Shown piece after piece: positions 1 through 11,735 of a DNA stretch of 64,000 nt. Source of the DNA: Vicia villosa (lineage: Eukaryota > Streptophyta > Magnoliopsida > Fabales > Fabaceae); the NCBI RefSeq assembly GCF_029867415.1, contig NC_081182.1, forward strand, positions 14,816,497 through 14,880,496, in the 5' to 3' direction. Both the position numbers and the translations under genes were made by a program. The notes beneath the pieces are model-generated. The model ran no database searches and was not told where the DNA came from. It saw only the letters and a program-made list of their open reading frames with translations. Every line of letters starts with the position of its first letter. The first letter of the stretch is position 1.

Positions 1-1000
1 TCCATTGCTAGATTATGGTGGAGTAAGTTGTCTATTTGGTTTCAGATGGATGATACTTCTTTGGCCAGAATGACTTTCTTTATTGGATAATTCTTGTAAG
101 TCGTCTTTTCGAATGAATATGGGTTGATTTTTTGGGTTGAGTTTTTGCTCAGTTCTTTAAAAATGTTAGAATGAAATCATTTTTAAAGACACTATTTTGT
201 CTAACTTTAATGGGATGAGATTGATTAAATTCATCTCTTGGAAATGGTTTATGACTATCTTTAAAATTGATTCTAGTTTATCGCGGACGGATTGATATGT
301 TTATTCGAGACCTTTTTATAGTTGAGGGCTTGTTGGTTTGTTGGCCGGTTTTATTCGGGTGAGATTTTTGCCTTTTTCTTATCTTTTCTTTCTCTGTAAC
401 TGTTTGTGTTAAACACTCCTAGTACTTTTAATATATCCCTTTGATTATAAAAATAATCACTAAAAATTTTGTTAAAAAACTATACACTTATTTGTATTTC
501 TTAAACATTAATAATTTTTTACTAGTATTTCTTATTTTCATAATATTTCAGTTTTTTTATTTTCAAAATTACATAAAGTTTTTGTTTTTATTTATTCTTC
601 TTTATTGAATTTATTGTTACATCAACTATAAATTTATCAATAATATTTTTAATTATAAATTAAAATGAAAAACAAATAAATAAATAATAATTAATTAATA
701 TAGTATAAAAAAGAAAAATTATAATATAAAACATAATAAAAATATTAGTTGTTTTAATATTCTTAAAAATTATACAAAACGGATCGATGACTATTTTAAC
801 CTTTTCATAATTAAATTTAAATTCCAAACTATTTCAATTTTTCATCCTAATCTCTAATAAAATATATAATTAAATTTCAAACTCGTCTAAAATTTTTTAA
901 TTAAATACTATATCTCTATTCCACTACCATTTAGTGAAATCAATTCCTAACCATACAAGAGACATACTTTAGAGTTTATATAATGTAGGAACCTATACCT
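1..1000. other. Gene-free AT-rich sequence
   Basis: No coding frame or recognisable element was found here. From about 420 the sequence becomes very AT-rich with short homopolymer runs, as in distal intergenic DNA. Confidence 0.5.
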
Positions 1001-1179
1001 AGGAACCTATAACAAAAATGAATAAGGAAGGAAGAAAAGAGATTACCAAAATTGGAACGGCCTAGCAACTTGCTAGTAGCAAGAGTTTAAGAATCTCCAG
1101 CTGCTAATTATCAAGGCACCATACTATACATCCCCGCGCGTAACCCTCACGTCCACTCTTTTAAAGCGGTGTATCCTAC

Positions 1180-1506
1180 GCGCCACGTGTCTTTCTGTAG
1201 ACTAATTCCGCATATCTCCACGTCACATGACACGTCATCATCTTACATGTCATATGTATTGCACAGAGAGTTGCCACGTGGACGAATCCCATGTGAGTGA
1301 AGACGTAAGTTGGACCAAGTTCCTGTCATAATTCCCGGGCCCCATTACCACCCATTCCTTTTTTATCTTTCTAAAATTGATGATGCAATTAATTAGTCTA
1401 ATTATGATTAGTAAGAGAAAAGTGAATCTTGATGATGTTGATTAGTGAAATGATTACGGAGATTAAGGCGTCTCCGTTTTGCCGCGATTGGAACATGACC
1501 ACGTGG
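1180..1506 (+). promoter_or_regulatory. G-box / ACGT-element cluster upstream of bHLH gene
   Basis: Three perfect CACGTG G-boxes lie at 1184-1189, 1275-1280 and 1500-1505; the last is inside the palindrome CCACGTGG. Two ACGTCA elements lie between the first two (about 1220-1237). G-boxes bind bHLH and bZIP factors, including ABA- and light-response factors. The protein encoded downstream has the residues of a G-box-binding bHLH, so self-regulation is possible, but that is inference. Confidence 0.6.
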
Positions 1507-1820
1507 CAGTCATATCATAGTGGGCCCTATAGCCCACAGACTCGTTATAGGAACACATCACTCTTCTATCAACTATCAACTCACCTTCTAATCTAATCTT
1601 TTTTTCTCTTTCTTAATAATTTCCACCACTTCTTTCTGTCTTTAATAATTCCTTTTATTAATAATTCATTTTATTAATTCTCTAGATCAAAATACAATAA
1701 GAGTTTCTTTTTATTTAACTAAATTTTTTAGTTTAATAATTTTTGTGTTTCCTCAATCATTTAGAGTTTTAGTCTGACTTTAAATATAATAATAATAATA
1801 ATAATAATTTATGTAACTTT

Positions 1821-1836
1821 ATAATTTATATATACC
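1821..1836 (+). promoter_or_regulatory. Probable TATA box of bHLH gene
   Basis: An ATAATTTATATATACC stretch lies about 180 bp before the start codon. It is followed by a pyrimidine-rich, CAA-rich leader typical of plant 5' UTRs. It is the best TATA candidate near the gene, but the surroundings are AT-rich, so the assignment is moderate. Confidence 0.45.
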
Positions 1837-2013
1837 CCACCTAATTTCCATTTCAACCTTAAATACGTTTCAATCTATCATCACATCCTCCTTCTCTTAC
1901 TCCCATTTTCCTGCACTACATATATTTCATCTTCTCTTTCAACAACAAGCTTCAACAACAAAATTAACCGCAATACACTAACACTAATCAATAATTAAAG
2001 TGATTAATTCAAC

Positions 2014-4851
2014 ATGTTGCACTGTTTGAATGCTTCCGGGAATTTACCTACTGAGAGTTGTTCATCCGACATAACAGTGCTGGAAAGACAAACCGAAAGA
2101 ATGAAGTGGCAACAACAACATCAAGGCTATTTCAATGGTGCCATGTTTCCTTCTTCTGTTCAACAAGTTCAGAATTCTCAAGATTTAGTGGCTCTTCAAA
2201 TTCCACCTGCAATTTCAAGAACTTTCAGCTCTCCACCTGTTCTCGTCGATGCCAAATTCATTGATTCTAGGACCGAGAAAGAGAATTGTTCTAAGAAGAG
2301 GAAATCCGAAAAGGCACATCATAATCATAAGCTCAAGGTGTGCAAGAATATTGTTCTCTTGCGCAGTTTGTTGTCTGTTTGTCTTTTATTTTGGTATAAA
2401 ATTACTCTAGAAATTATATATAATTTGTTTCTTGTTGTTTAGGTTGTTGGTGAAATTGAGAACAAAGAAAAGAGGATTAAACTAGGTGCTGAAGACGGTG
2501 AATCGAAAATCACAGGGTACCATAGCACAAAAAAGAATACAAATAGCAACAAGAACAACAAAGAAAACTGTGCAGGAGAAGGTACTTCAAACTCAAAGGG
2601 AAATTCAAAAGCTTCTGAGAATCAAAAACTTGACTACATTCATGTTCGAGCGCGTCGCGGACAAGCCACCGATAGTCATAGCTTAGCCGAAAGAGTGAGT
2701 ACTCATTTTAGTTTCTAAAAGAGAACATTGAGATTTAGTAACGCAGTTTGTTGTCCGTTTGCCTGTTATTTCTGTATGATCTTGATTATATATATAGGTC
2801 ACTGAGAAATAAATTTTGATGCAGGTTAGAAGGGAAAAGATTAGTGAGAGAATGAAGTATTTGCAAGATTTAGTACCAGGATGCAACAAAATTACAGGAA
2901 AAGCTGGAATGCTTGATGAAATTATCAATTATGTTCAGTCTCTTCAAAGACAAGTTGAGGTGATTATTTAGAAAGTTAATTAATTAGTTAATAGTTAGGT
3001 CAATTTCATTATTAATTCTTAATTTGCCTGTCCTATTGATCATTGATCCAATCTTAACAAATTTATTTATGTTAATTTGGTTTGCAGTTTTTGTCAATGA
3101 AATTAGCTACTGTGAATCCAAGGCTTGATTTCAACATTGATGATTTGTTTGAAAAAGAGGTATAATAAGAAAGGATTTCTCACTTTTTACATTATCATCC
3201 ATGGTTTTAAATAACGTTCGCGGTCGCGTTGTGTAAAGACTTTCACAATTTCGGTCTATAAATGTTGCGACACTGATCCTGCTCGTCGTGAATTAACTCA
3301 ATTTGTTCTTTAACATACAAACGGTGACTAACAATATACGTATCGACACCTGTCAATACCGTTTTGTCGCGACCGTTTTTGTTATTTAAAACCATGTTAC
3401 TCCTTTATCTAAGAGCTGAATTTGATATCTTTGATATTAATATATTCTTCTATTTGATTTGATTTCAACACAGGTGTTTCCAACTTGTGATGCAAATGCA
3501 ACTTTTCAAGCCTTGGGAATTTCATCAGAAATGAATAATACCAATCCATATCTTCAGTTCAATTCACCACATCAATTTGTTTCTTATGGTGGATTAGAGG
3601 CTGGAATGAACCCTATAGATATGGGGCTAAAAAGGAGCATAAGCGCCCCTGTACCCATTCCTGAGACTTTTATTGATTCTTCTTCTTTCCCTGTATGTTC
3701 ACTCTCTGTTAATTTATGGTTCTATTACCGTCGAAGTTTTAAAAAACAGCCTGTTACTGCAAAAACGGCTGCGACAAAACGGTATAGGATGGTGTCGATA
3801 CTGAGATCAGTATTCACTCTTTATATGATGAAAAAGATATAGTGGTTAATTCACATCGTGACAACCACACTCAGTATCGTAACATCCGTACCGATCGAAA
3901 TCACAAAAGCTTTTCGCGACCATTATTTAAAACTTTGATTACTGTTTTTGTTGTAATATAGGTTGGTTTTATTAATGTTTTTCTTAATTGTGTTTGTTGC
4001 AGCAAATTCTACCTCCTACAACATGGGAAGGCGATTTCCCTAACCTATACAACATGAATTTTGATCAAGCCAGAACAACATCTTTTCCTTCTCAACCTCA
4101 GTTTTTCACAGGTAGCTAAAAAATATTGTATAGTCATAAATTCACTTTTTAATTAGCTTTGTATCTTTAAAGTAGAAAGTGAGGCAAAAGAGAGTGGATT
4201 TAATACATGATAGAGACTTCACATCCCATTGATTTTGATCATACATAAAAATATCCAATACCTTTTGTTTTTCAATAATGGAATTTGTTAAAATGGATCT
4301 GTTTAATCATTCAATTGCACAGCTGTTTTTTTTTGTTTTGTTGTTTCCACTTTCCCACTACTTTACTCAATAAAAAAAGTTTAATGTTTTGTATCGAGAC
4401 GCAGTACAATGAAATCGAATGTAATTATATATATGTTTCAGTGTCGTGTCTTTGTCGGACTCTGATACATGTCTGACGGACTATGATACATGTTAGACAT
4501 TAGACATATATTTTTGCAATTGTAATTTATCTGCAACTTGATGAAAAGGTTGAGGCTTGAGGACCACCAATAGCATCAATCGTTTTCTTAAGCTAAAGTT
4601 GATTACAACTTATGACTGGCTTGTTTCTGGTTGACATTTCACAATCTCACATTTTAGAGACCACTTAAAATCAAGGAAAAGGATAGTCTCATGGGATGTG
4701 TGAATTGTGTAACAAATTAAGAGATAGAAACTATACTACATATGGAAATATTTATATTGTAGAATAAGTTCTTTTTATAAATTCTAAAGGGTTGTTTGGC
4801 ATTTATGCAGGTCTAGTTGAAGCTAGCAATCTAAAGATTGAGATGCAGTAG
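2014..4851 (+). CDS. bHLH transcription factor, BEE/CIB/bHLH49-like clade
   Basis: Predicted 383-residue nuclear DNA-binding protein. Coding exons: 2014-2337, 2443-2694, 2825-2959, 3088-3159, 3474-3692, 4003-4111, 4811-4851; the sum is an intact frame. The basic region (about residues 177-197) has the H-E-R arrangement of G-box binders ([12 protein letters not shown]). Helix-loop-helix follows to about residue 237, then [15 protein letters not shown], a hallmark of the clade that includes Arabidopsis CIB1, bHLH49 and bHLH74. A KKRKSEK stretch near residue 95 is a likely nuclear signal. The last exon encodes a short tail ending LKIEMQ, like the conserved C-terminus of the clade, which supports the distant final exon. 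If the 4112 donor is not used, translation stops at 4117-4119 after two extra residues. Introns 4 and 5 each hold a copy of a short inverted-repeat element. Members promote growth and flowering in response to light or hormones; the exact orthologue is not decided. Confidence 0.9.
3201..3395. mobile_element. MITE-like element, copy 1 (bHLH intron 4)
   Basis: A 195-bp element bounded by a perfect 15-bp inverted repeat, ATGGTTTTAAATAAC at the left and its reverse complement at the right. It has no coding capacity. The interior contains GTGAATTAACTCAATTTG and a GTTTTGTCGCGACCG block that recur in four other places in this window. No clear target duplication is visible. Superfamily unassigned. Confidence 0.75.
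3734..3935. mobile_element. MITE-like element, copy 2, inverted (bHLH intron 5)
   Basis: Same family as the element in intron 4 but in the opposite orientation: CGACAAAACGGTAT lies near the left end, the complement of the block near the right end of copy 1. The ends AAGTTTTAAA and TTTAAAACTT are inverted repeats. It lies in the next intron of the same gene. Confidence 0.7.
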
Positions 4852-5060
4852 ACCACAGAATCTATGGCTGTATTCATTGGATTAATTAGCTTAATTACTC
4901 CAAATGTCTCTTATCAAGATTCTTTTTTTTTTCTCTTCAAAGTACATAGCCTATATATGTTAAGTGTCAGAATACTACTCCATAATATGAATAAATATCA
5001 TATTAATTAATACATGTCTACTTCAGTTACCTTCTTTTATATAACAAATTAACATGAACT

Positions 5061-5240
5061 CTGTTTTAAAATAAGGCTTTCATGTAGATACTGTGATTGT
5101 GATACTGGGTACGGTCGTCGTATTGTGAATTAACCACAATTTTTTTCGTCATTAAAATGGTGAATAATGATATCGGCAATACTTTCCGATACTATTTGTC
5201 ACAACCGTTTTTGCTGTAACGGACTGTTTTTTAAAATCTT
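5061..5240. mobile_element. MITE-like element, copy 3 (3' of bHLH gene)
   Basis: Shares GTGAATTAACCACAAT, GTGAATAATG and the GTAACGGACTGTTTTTTAAAA end with copies 4 and 5. The terminal inverted repeats are degraded, so both ends are approximate. It lies about 210 bp after the bHLH stop codon, possibly in its 3' UTR or just beyond. Confidence 0.6.
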
Positions 5241-5241
5241 A

Positions 5242-5844
5242 GCCTTATCCATTGAATTGTATGAAGGAGAATGAAAACAATGAACATGCTGAGTGGAGAG
5301 GGCTGGGATATATAGTGGACCATCATAAAGTAAACCATTGGGGACAGAATAAGAGACAGTTGATGAAGACAGTGATAGGTAAGGTAAGCCACAGAATGAT
5401 GAATACATAGCTCTAAGTATGCGGTGGAGAGGAGGGGGATGGACAGACATTTTCAAATCTAAAATTTATTATAGTCGTGTTTTGTCTCTCATGTGCTCCA
5501 AAATATTTATGATTTAGTTCAATTAGAAATATCATATCTACTCATGTGTCTATGCTTAGAAGGATAGATCCTTACCCAACTTCTCAAATGTTAAGAATGG
5601 TATAAACAAAGGACACGCACCAGAAAAGGAAAAGACACACGAGTATTTTATACCATAGGCTCCGAAATTGGGCTCGAGTAACGAGCTACGATGTCTAGAT
5701 TTATACCATAGGCTCATGCTTGTTTGAGGCTCAGTTATGTCATTCTATATCCTCCAAACATGAAGCCTATGAGAGTGAAATGCTTAAAATAGTGTATGGA
5801 ACTTGATTGAACATTGATGTTTTTCACTTATATGAGTCTATAGA
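5242..5844. other. Gene-free sequence before the copia insertion
   Basis: No supported gene. A minus-strand frame at 5199-5456 begins inside the MITE copy and has no recognisable domain. Confidence 0.4.
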
Positions 5845-5849
5845 GCTCG

Positions 5850-6589
5850 TGTTGGGAATTAAGTGTTTCAATCGAGAGGACCGAGGCTGGAATCGTGAAT
5901 GGTATCACTTTCCTTAAAGTATTTCAAGCACTCCCGAATGTCTTAGAGTTTTGATGCAGGAATACCCAGGATAATTCAGCCTTATCGAGTTTGCGCAAGA
6001 CCGGCGAAAACTCGAATGCAGCGAAGAACGATCTGGAATTATTCAGAGGATTTTCGGATTTTGTGATGTGTTTTCTGAATGCGGAATCATCCTTTTATAG
6101 GCCATGAAAATATCAGTTTCAAAGGTTGCGACCCTTAATGAAATAATATATTTTCAAAAGTTATGACTGTTGCACTTGTACTGATTCATGCACCATTTGC
6201 ATGGTTTCATTTCTGCATGATTTCGTGAACAGTTGTCACCTTTCCGATTCAAAATTCAAATCACGTACACTCAATTGCCGTCTACAAGCCGCCACTAGCG
6301 CCTCTACGCCCCGGACCCGGATCCGGAGTCGGAGTCGGAGTCGGAGCGGCGACACCGGCGAGTGGTTGTAGGATTGGGACAAGTGGCATAATGCTTGGGA
6401 CCACCACATTTGTCAATGTGACACTTTATCCTCTTTTGTCCTTTTGTTGAGTTAATGTTATTAACTCTTTATAAAGACTTTGAAAATGAGTGAATCTTCC
6501 AATGTGGGACTTTATTACATGCATTTATTAGCATTTACTCATTTTCACCACTTTGTCATTTTAGAACACATTTGTAATAAATTACAACA
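5850..6589 (-). repeat. 3' LTR of the copia element
   Basis: A 740-bp LTR with TG...CA ends. It matches the other LTR nearly throughout but lacks a GC-rich block of about 110 bp and carries a CGGAGT hexamer run near 6320-6340 where the partner has CCGGAC repeats. Confidence 0.93.
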
Positions 6590-6602
6590 AGCCCCCACTT
6601 GT
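6590..6602 (-). other. Polypurine tract of the copia element
   Basis: Read on the minus strand, AAGTGGGGGCT directly precedes the 3' LTR (which begins TGTTGTAATT). This is the expected plus-strand priming site and fixes the element's orientation. The 500 bp between it and the pol stop hold no frame. Confidence 0.75.
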
Positions 6603-7122
6603 TCTAATAATGACAAATCCAATTCCAGAATATAGAAGATAAAAGTGTTAATACAGTTAGGTATCTTTCGATTTGAACTTAACCTTAGTAAAGACAACGC
6701 AAAGTCTAATCGGAACGTTAGGTAGCTATGCTTTGAACCATTATTCCATGTGATCAGACCGGCATTGCTTATACACACACTTTTAAGGTTTCTTCGCCTA
6801 CATGTCTCGCCTAGCACTATTTATGGCCATGTGCTTTTCCTGTTTTCATGAATTTTTCATGAGAGAAACTCCAACTCTCACTTTGAGACGGCACCATCTC
6901 GAAATTCATATAGGTGAAGTTTTATTAGTATCTCTTTAGATACATATCCTCGATATAGAACTTCATTAAGAGTTTCTTTAAAACTCAACCCTCAATTATG
7001 TAATAGTCAACATTATCACAAAATGTTGCACCAACTTACAAATCAACGACTTGTTGTTACCTATTGAATCTTAGGTTAAGATGTATTAACTTCAGATTGG
7101 GTTGCTATCATTGTCGGAACCC

Positions 7123-8238
7123 TTATTTAAGGAGTTTCAATCCCATACCTTTCGAGGTAGACTTTACTAAATCTCTGGCCAGTGGTTTAGTAAAAGGATC
7201 AGCCAAATTATAGCTTGTTTGTATATATGTCAGTGAAATAATCCCATCCTTTATCATTTTTCTCACGAGAGAGTGTCTAAGACCTATGTGTCTAGACTTT
7301 CCATTGTATACTTCACTGAATGCTCTAGCCAGGGTGGCTTGACTATCACAATGTATCAACACCTTTAAAACATTGTCTTTAGCTAATGGAACCTCTAATA
7401 AGAGATCCCTCAACCATTCTGCTTCTTGTCCAGCAGATGCAAGAGCCACAAACTCTGATTCCATGGTTGAGAGAGTAATGCATGTTTGTTTCTTGCTCTT
7501 CCAAGAAATCGCACCTCCAGCTAATGTGAATATCCATCCAGTTGTAGATTTATAATCTCCAACACTTGATATCCAATTTGCGTCGGTATATCCTTCTAGT
7601 ATGGCAGGAAACTTACCATAATGAAGGCCAAGGTTTTTAGTCTTTGACAAATATCCAAAAATCCTTGCTATTGCCTTCCAATGTTCATCATTTGGATTGC
7701 TAGTAAATCTACTCATTTTACTAACTGCAAATGCTATGTCTGGTCTAGTACATTGCATCAAGTACATTAGACATCCAATTGCACTTGCATTTTCCAATTG
7801 TGCCATGGATCTACCATTGTTCTTTTGAAGTTTGACACTAGGATCGAACGGAGTGTTAACTTCCTTGAAGTTAAGGTGTTTGAACTTTTCCAACATTTTT
7901 TCAATATAATGTGTTTGATTAAGTTCATAACCCCCACTATTTCGTTTTACTTTGATCCCTAGTATGGTGTCAACTAATCCAAGATCTTTCATCTTGAATG
8001 TGGCATTTAGAAAACCTTTTGTTTCTAAAATTCCATTCATTTCATTGCTAATAATCAACATGTCATCAACATATAGACATATAAATATTATAGCATTTCC
8101 ACACACCTTTGTGTACAAGCATTTGTCATAAGAGTTTGGAATGAACCCATTTGAAAGTATGGCAGTGTCAAATTTTTGATGCCATTGTTTTGGTGCCTGT
8201 TTTAAACCGTATAAAGATTTGACAAGTTTACATACCTT
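7123..8238 (-). pseudogene. copia pol: C-terminal reverse transcriptase and RNase H
   Basis: Open in the pol frame from just after an in-frame stop at 8239-8241 to the natural stop at 7123-7125. It carries the reverse transcriptase active site LYVDDMLII (around 8070) and the RNase H region with DANW, the STTG motif and the TMESEF/EAEWLR motifs near the C-terminus. The segment is normally part of one gag-pol polyprotein; here it is cut off from upstream pol by the stop. Confidence 0.9.
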
Positions 8239-9315
8239 TTATTCATTTCCATGAAGTATGTAGCCTTCTGGTTGCTCCATATAAATTTCCTCGTCGAGAT
8301 CGCCATTTAGGAATGCTGTTTTAACGTCCATTTGATGTACAATAAGGTTGTTCAAGGAAGCTAGTGCAAACAATATTCTAATCGTCGTAGTTTTTGCTAC
8401 TGGTGCATATGCATCAAAATAATCGATACCTTCCTTTTGTCTAAATCCTTTTGCAACTAGTCTGGCCTTGTAGGTGTTTAATGTACCATTGCTGTGATAC
8501 TTCTTCCTAAACACCCATTTGCATCCAATGGGTCTTGATCCCTTCGGAAGATCAACTAGTTCCCAAGTGTGGTTTAACATAATTGAATCCATTTCATCTT
8601 GGATAGCATCCTTCCAAAAAGAAGCGTCTCTAGAAGTCATTGCTTCTTTATATGTTTTAGGATCATCTTCAATTTGAAGAATAATAGAAATTTTATGAAC
8701 ATCATTCTTGTTATTTCCTTCAACTAGATAAACGGAAATAAGTTGAGAATCGATTTCATCTGGTCCTAGACCCTTATTCCTACGTCCCCTTTTGCCTCTT
8801 CTTGGTTCGGGTTGTGTTTCAACAATCCGCGTCGAATCATTGTCACAAGATTCTTTGATCGTGGGATTCTCTGGTTCCTTATTCTTTGTGATAAGATTTT
8901 CAAAGAATTCCACATCTCTAGATTCGACAATTACATTAGACTCTAAATTTAGAAGTCTATATGCTTTGCTATTTTGTGCATATCCTATGAAAGCACGTCT
9001 GATCCCTCGAGGACCTAATTTTGTTCTTTTGGGATCCATATTTTTGTAATATGCCACACACCCCCACACTCTAAAATAATCAATATTTGGTGATCTTCCT
9101 TTCCATTTTTCATATGGAGAAATTCCAGTTGTTTTTAATGGAATTCTATTCATTATGTGACATGCGGATAATAATGCTTCACCCCACAAATTAATTGGCA
9201 ACTCTGAATGCATTAACATAGCATTAATCATTTCTTGATATGTTCTATTTTTTCTTTCGGCCATGCCATTTTGTTGTGGTGTGCGAGGCGCAGAACATTC
9301 ATGTATTATGCCATA
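8239..9315 (-). pseudogene. copia pol: integrase C-terminus and N-terminal reverse transcriptase
   Basis: Open stretch in the pol frame between two stops (9316-9318 and 8239-8241). It begins in the integrase with PQQNGMAERKNRT, the region of the third catalytic acid. The N-terminal reverse transcriptase follows, with WKDAIQDEM, KWVFRKK, KARLVAKGF and the MDVKTAFLNG block. Each stop is a single TAA in otherwise well-conserved sequence, so decay is by point mutation. Confidence 0.88.
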
Positions 9316-9937
9316 TTATTCACAATATGCATCAAATTCTGCCGAGAAGTATTCACCGCCTCTATCACTTCTAAGTACTTTTATGGTAGTACTTAATTGA
9401 TTTTTGACTTCCCCTTTATATGTTTTGAAAGCATTAAAGGCATCGTCTTTATGCATTAAGAGGTATACATGTGTGAATCTAGAACAATCATCAATAAATG
9501 TTATAAAATAACGATTTCTCCCACGGGTTAACATTCCATTGAATTCACACAAGTCAGAGTGCACAAGATCAAGAACATTTGTTTTTCTTTCAACATTTTT
9601 GAAAGGTTTCTTAATCATTTTAGACTTAACACATATTTCGCATTTTCCGAAATCATGAATGTTACATGATATCAATCCAGATTTAATTAGTCTATTCATA
9701 GTACTAATACCAATATGTGCTAATCTAGAGTGCCATAATGAAATAGATTCAAGCATATAAGCAGAATTAGAAATTTCATTAATAATATTATCAGTAGTAC
9801 ATAGTTTGATCATTCCTTCAGCAGAATATCCTTTTCCTACAAATATACCATTACGGGTCAATATTAACTTGCTCGGTTTTCCCAACAAGTCCCCACTAAC
9901 AAGGTTTCTATTCATGTCGGGAACATGAAGAACATTG
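9316..9937 (-). pseudogene. copia pol: pre-integrase and integrase core
   Basis: Pre-integrase zinc-binding region (HSRLAH ... CEICVKSK, an HHCC arrangement), then the integrase core with acidic residues in HSDLCEF and FIDDCSRF, followed by SDRGGEY. The frame ends in a TAA at 9316-9318. It joins the upstream protease only across a frameshift at about 9935-9938, which looks like loss of one base. Confidence 0.88.
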
Positions 9938-11036
9938 ACAAGATCGTGACTTTCTTTCCAGAGGTGAAGTTGAGTTCGACGGATCCTGTTCCAACGACTC
10001 TTGATCGGCCTTCATTGCCCATTTGCACTTCCTGTCCATCATTGACTTCGGTATAGGTTTTGAATGCCGCTTTATCATAAGACACATGTACAGTTGCACA
10101 TGTGTCATACCACCATCCTTGGACTTTTCCTTTGATGGCCATAATTTCGCTTACAGTAGCGATTATATCGTCATTGGCATGAACAGCATTAACCTTGGTT
10201 TTGGGCCTGTTGTGCCTGCAATCTCGAGCATAATGTCCGGGTTTGCCACATGCATAGCATCCATTCTTAGTACCCTTTTGTCCGCCAGAGTTTTTGAACC
10301 TGTTATGATCTTTCTTTAGACCAAGATGGTTTTTTGTGCCATCATACTTTTTCTTTCCCTTTGCAGCAACAGTATTTGCCTTTGCAAATCCAGCGGACTC
10401 GGTCTTTTCACGATTCTTCGTTTCTTCCTCGATTCGAAGGTGTTTCTGAAGTTTCTCCAACGAGAGATCCTCAAAACTATGCAGCAATTTCTTTCTGTAT
10501 CCTTTCCATGAAGGTGGCAATTTTGCTATGATTGCACCGACTTGGAAAGCTTCAGGGACATCAATTTTTACGACCTTTATTTTATTCACGAGAACTTGTA
10601 ACTCGTGTACTTGTGCAAGAATAGACTTGGAATCCAACATTTTAAAGTCAAAGTATTTAGATATTAAGAACTTTTTCGTACCTTCTTCTTCGGCTTTAAA
10701 TTTGAATTCAAGTGCCTTCCAGATTTCCTTTGCAGATGCGGTATCAGTGTAGAGATCATAGAGACGATCGGATAATGTGTTCAGAATGTGTCCACGGCAT
10801 AGAAATTCATCTTTCTTATGTTTCTTTCTCTCCTTTTTTATTTCATCGATGTCATCTGCAGTCGGTTCTGGAATTTCCTCCAAGTCAGGATCCAAGACAT
10901 ATTGAATTTTCAGAGTAGTCAGGAGAAAAGTCATTTTGTCTTGCCAACGGGTATATTTTGTTCCATCAAAGCGATCTAGTTTCACAAGATCCTGGTTCAT
11001 GAGTTTGATGCTTAAAACAGAAGCGTCGGTGGCCAT
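9912..11036 (-). pseudogene. copia gag and protease
   Basis: A 374-residue frame. The gag domain (UBN2 type) spans residues about 15-210 and includes KYTRWQDKM. One CCHC zinc knuckle follows (CYACGKPGHYARDC). The aspartic protease starts at WWYDTCATVHVS, where DTC stands in place of the more usual D-S/T-G. The start ATG (11034-11036) is 20 nt from the LTR once the CACTA insertion is removed. The last residues are off-frame relative to pol because of the frameshift near 9935. Confidence 0.9.
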
Positions 11037-11074
11037 GGTTTGATATACTCACTACAACACGGAAGCCCTAAGAC

Positions 11075-11490
11075 AACGCTTTTTTGGGCTTTTAAAGCGC
11101 TGTAAAAGCTGGCGCTGGCGTAGGTAACGAAAGCGCTTCTAAAAGCGCTCAAGTAGACCCCCCCTATAAGAGCGCTTTTCTGGAAAAAGTGCACTGGTAG
11201 GCCCCCCCTATAAGAGCGCTTTCCTGGAAAAAGCGCTCTGGTAGACCCCCCTTTAAGAGCGCTTTTTCCAGCAAAGCGCTCTGATAGCCCCCCCTATGAG
11301 AGCGCTTTTTCTGGAAAAAGCGCTCTTATAGCCCCCCCTATAAGAGCGCTTTTCCAAAAGCGCTTTCGTATGTTGCGTTTTTTTTTTATGCTTTTTTATT
11401 AATCTTTGGCAGCGCTTTTACTAAGAAGCGCTTTTACTAAGAAGCGCTTTAGTAGGTGGACCTTTAAGAGCGCTTTTTAAAAGCGCTGTC
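11075..11490. repeat. CACTA subterminal repeat array, left
   Basis: Many copies of AAGCGCT/AGCGCTTTT, often paired head-to-head around short A/T runs and separated by CCCCCCTATAAGAG-like spacers. Subterminal repeats of this kind bind the accessory transposase in characterised CACTA elements; binding here is inferred. Confidence 0.85.
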
Positions 11491-11735
11491 GTTGCTAAAT
11501 GAGGTATTTTAATGTGCAGCCTGTAATTTAATCCTCCCAGTCGACCTGTAATGTTTTCGACCTGTAATATGTTTTCAACCTGTAATATTTTCGACCTGTA
11601 ATTTATTTTCGACGATATTATTTCAGCCATCAGTAAGACAATATATATACTAATATAATACCATTATAATATCCAAAATTATATATATACATCATTACAA
11701 CATCAATAATATTATAGTTCAAATCGACACAAATC

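Noticed and set aside
2058..2264. Second frame inside bHLH exon 1
   Set aside because: Overlaps the supported bHLH reading frame and ends within the exon.
10023..10918. Several plus-strand frames of 60-98 codons
   Set aside because: They are antisense to copia gag and carry no domain.
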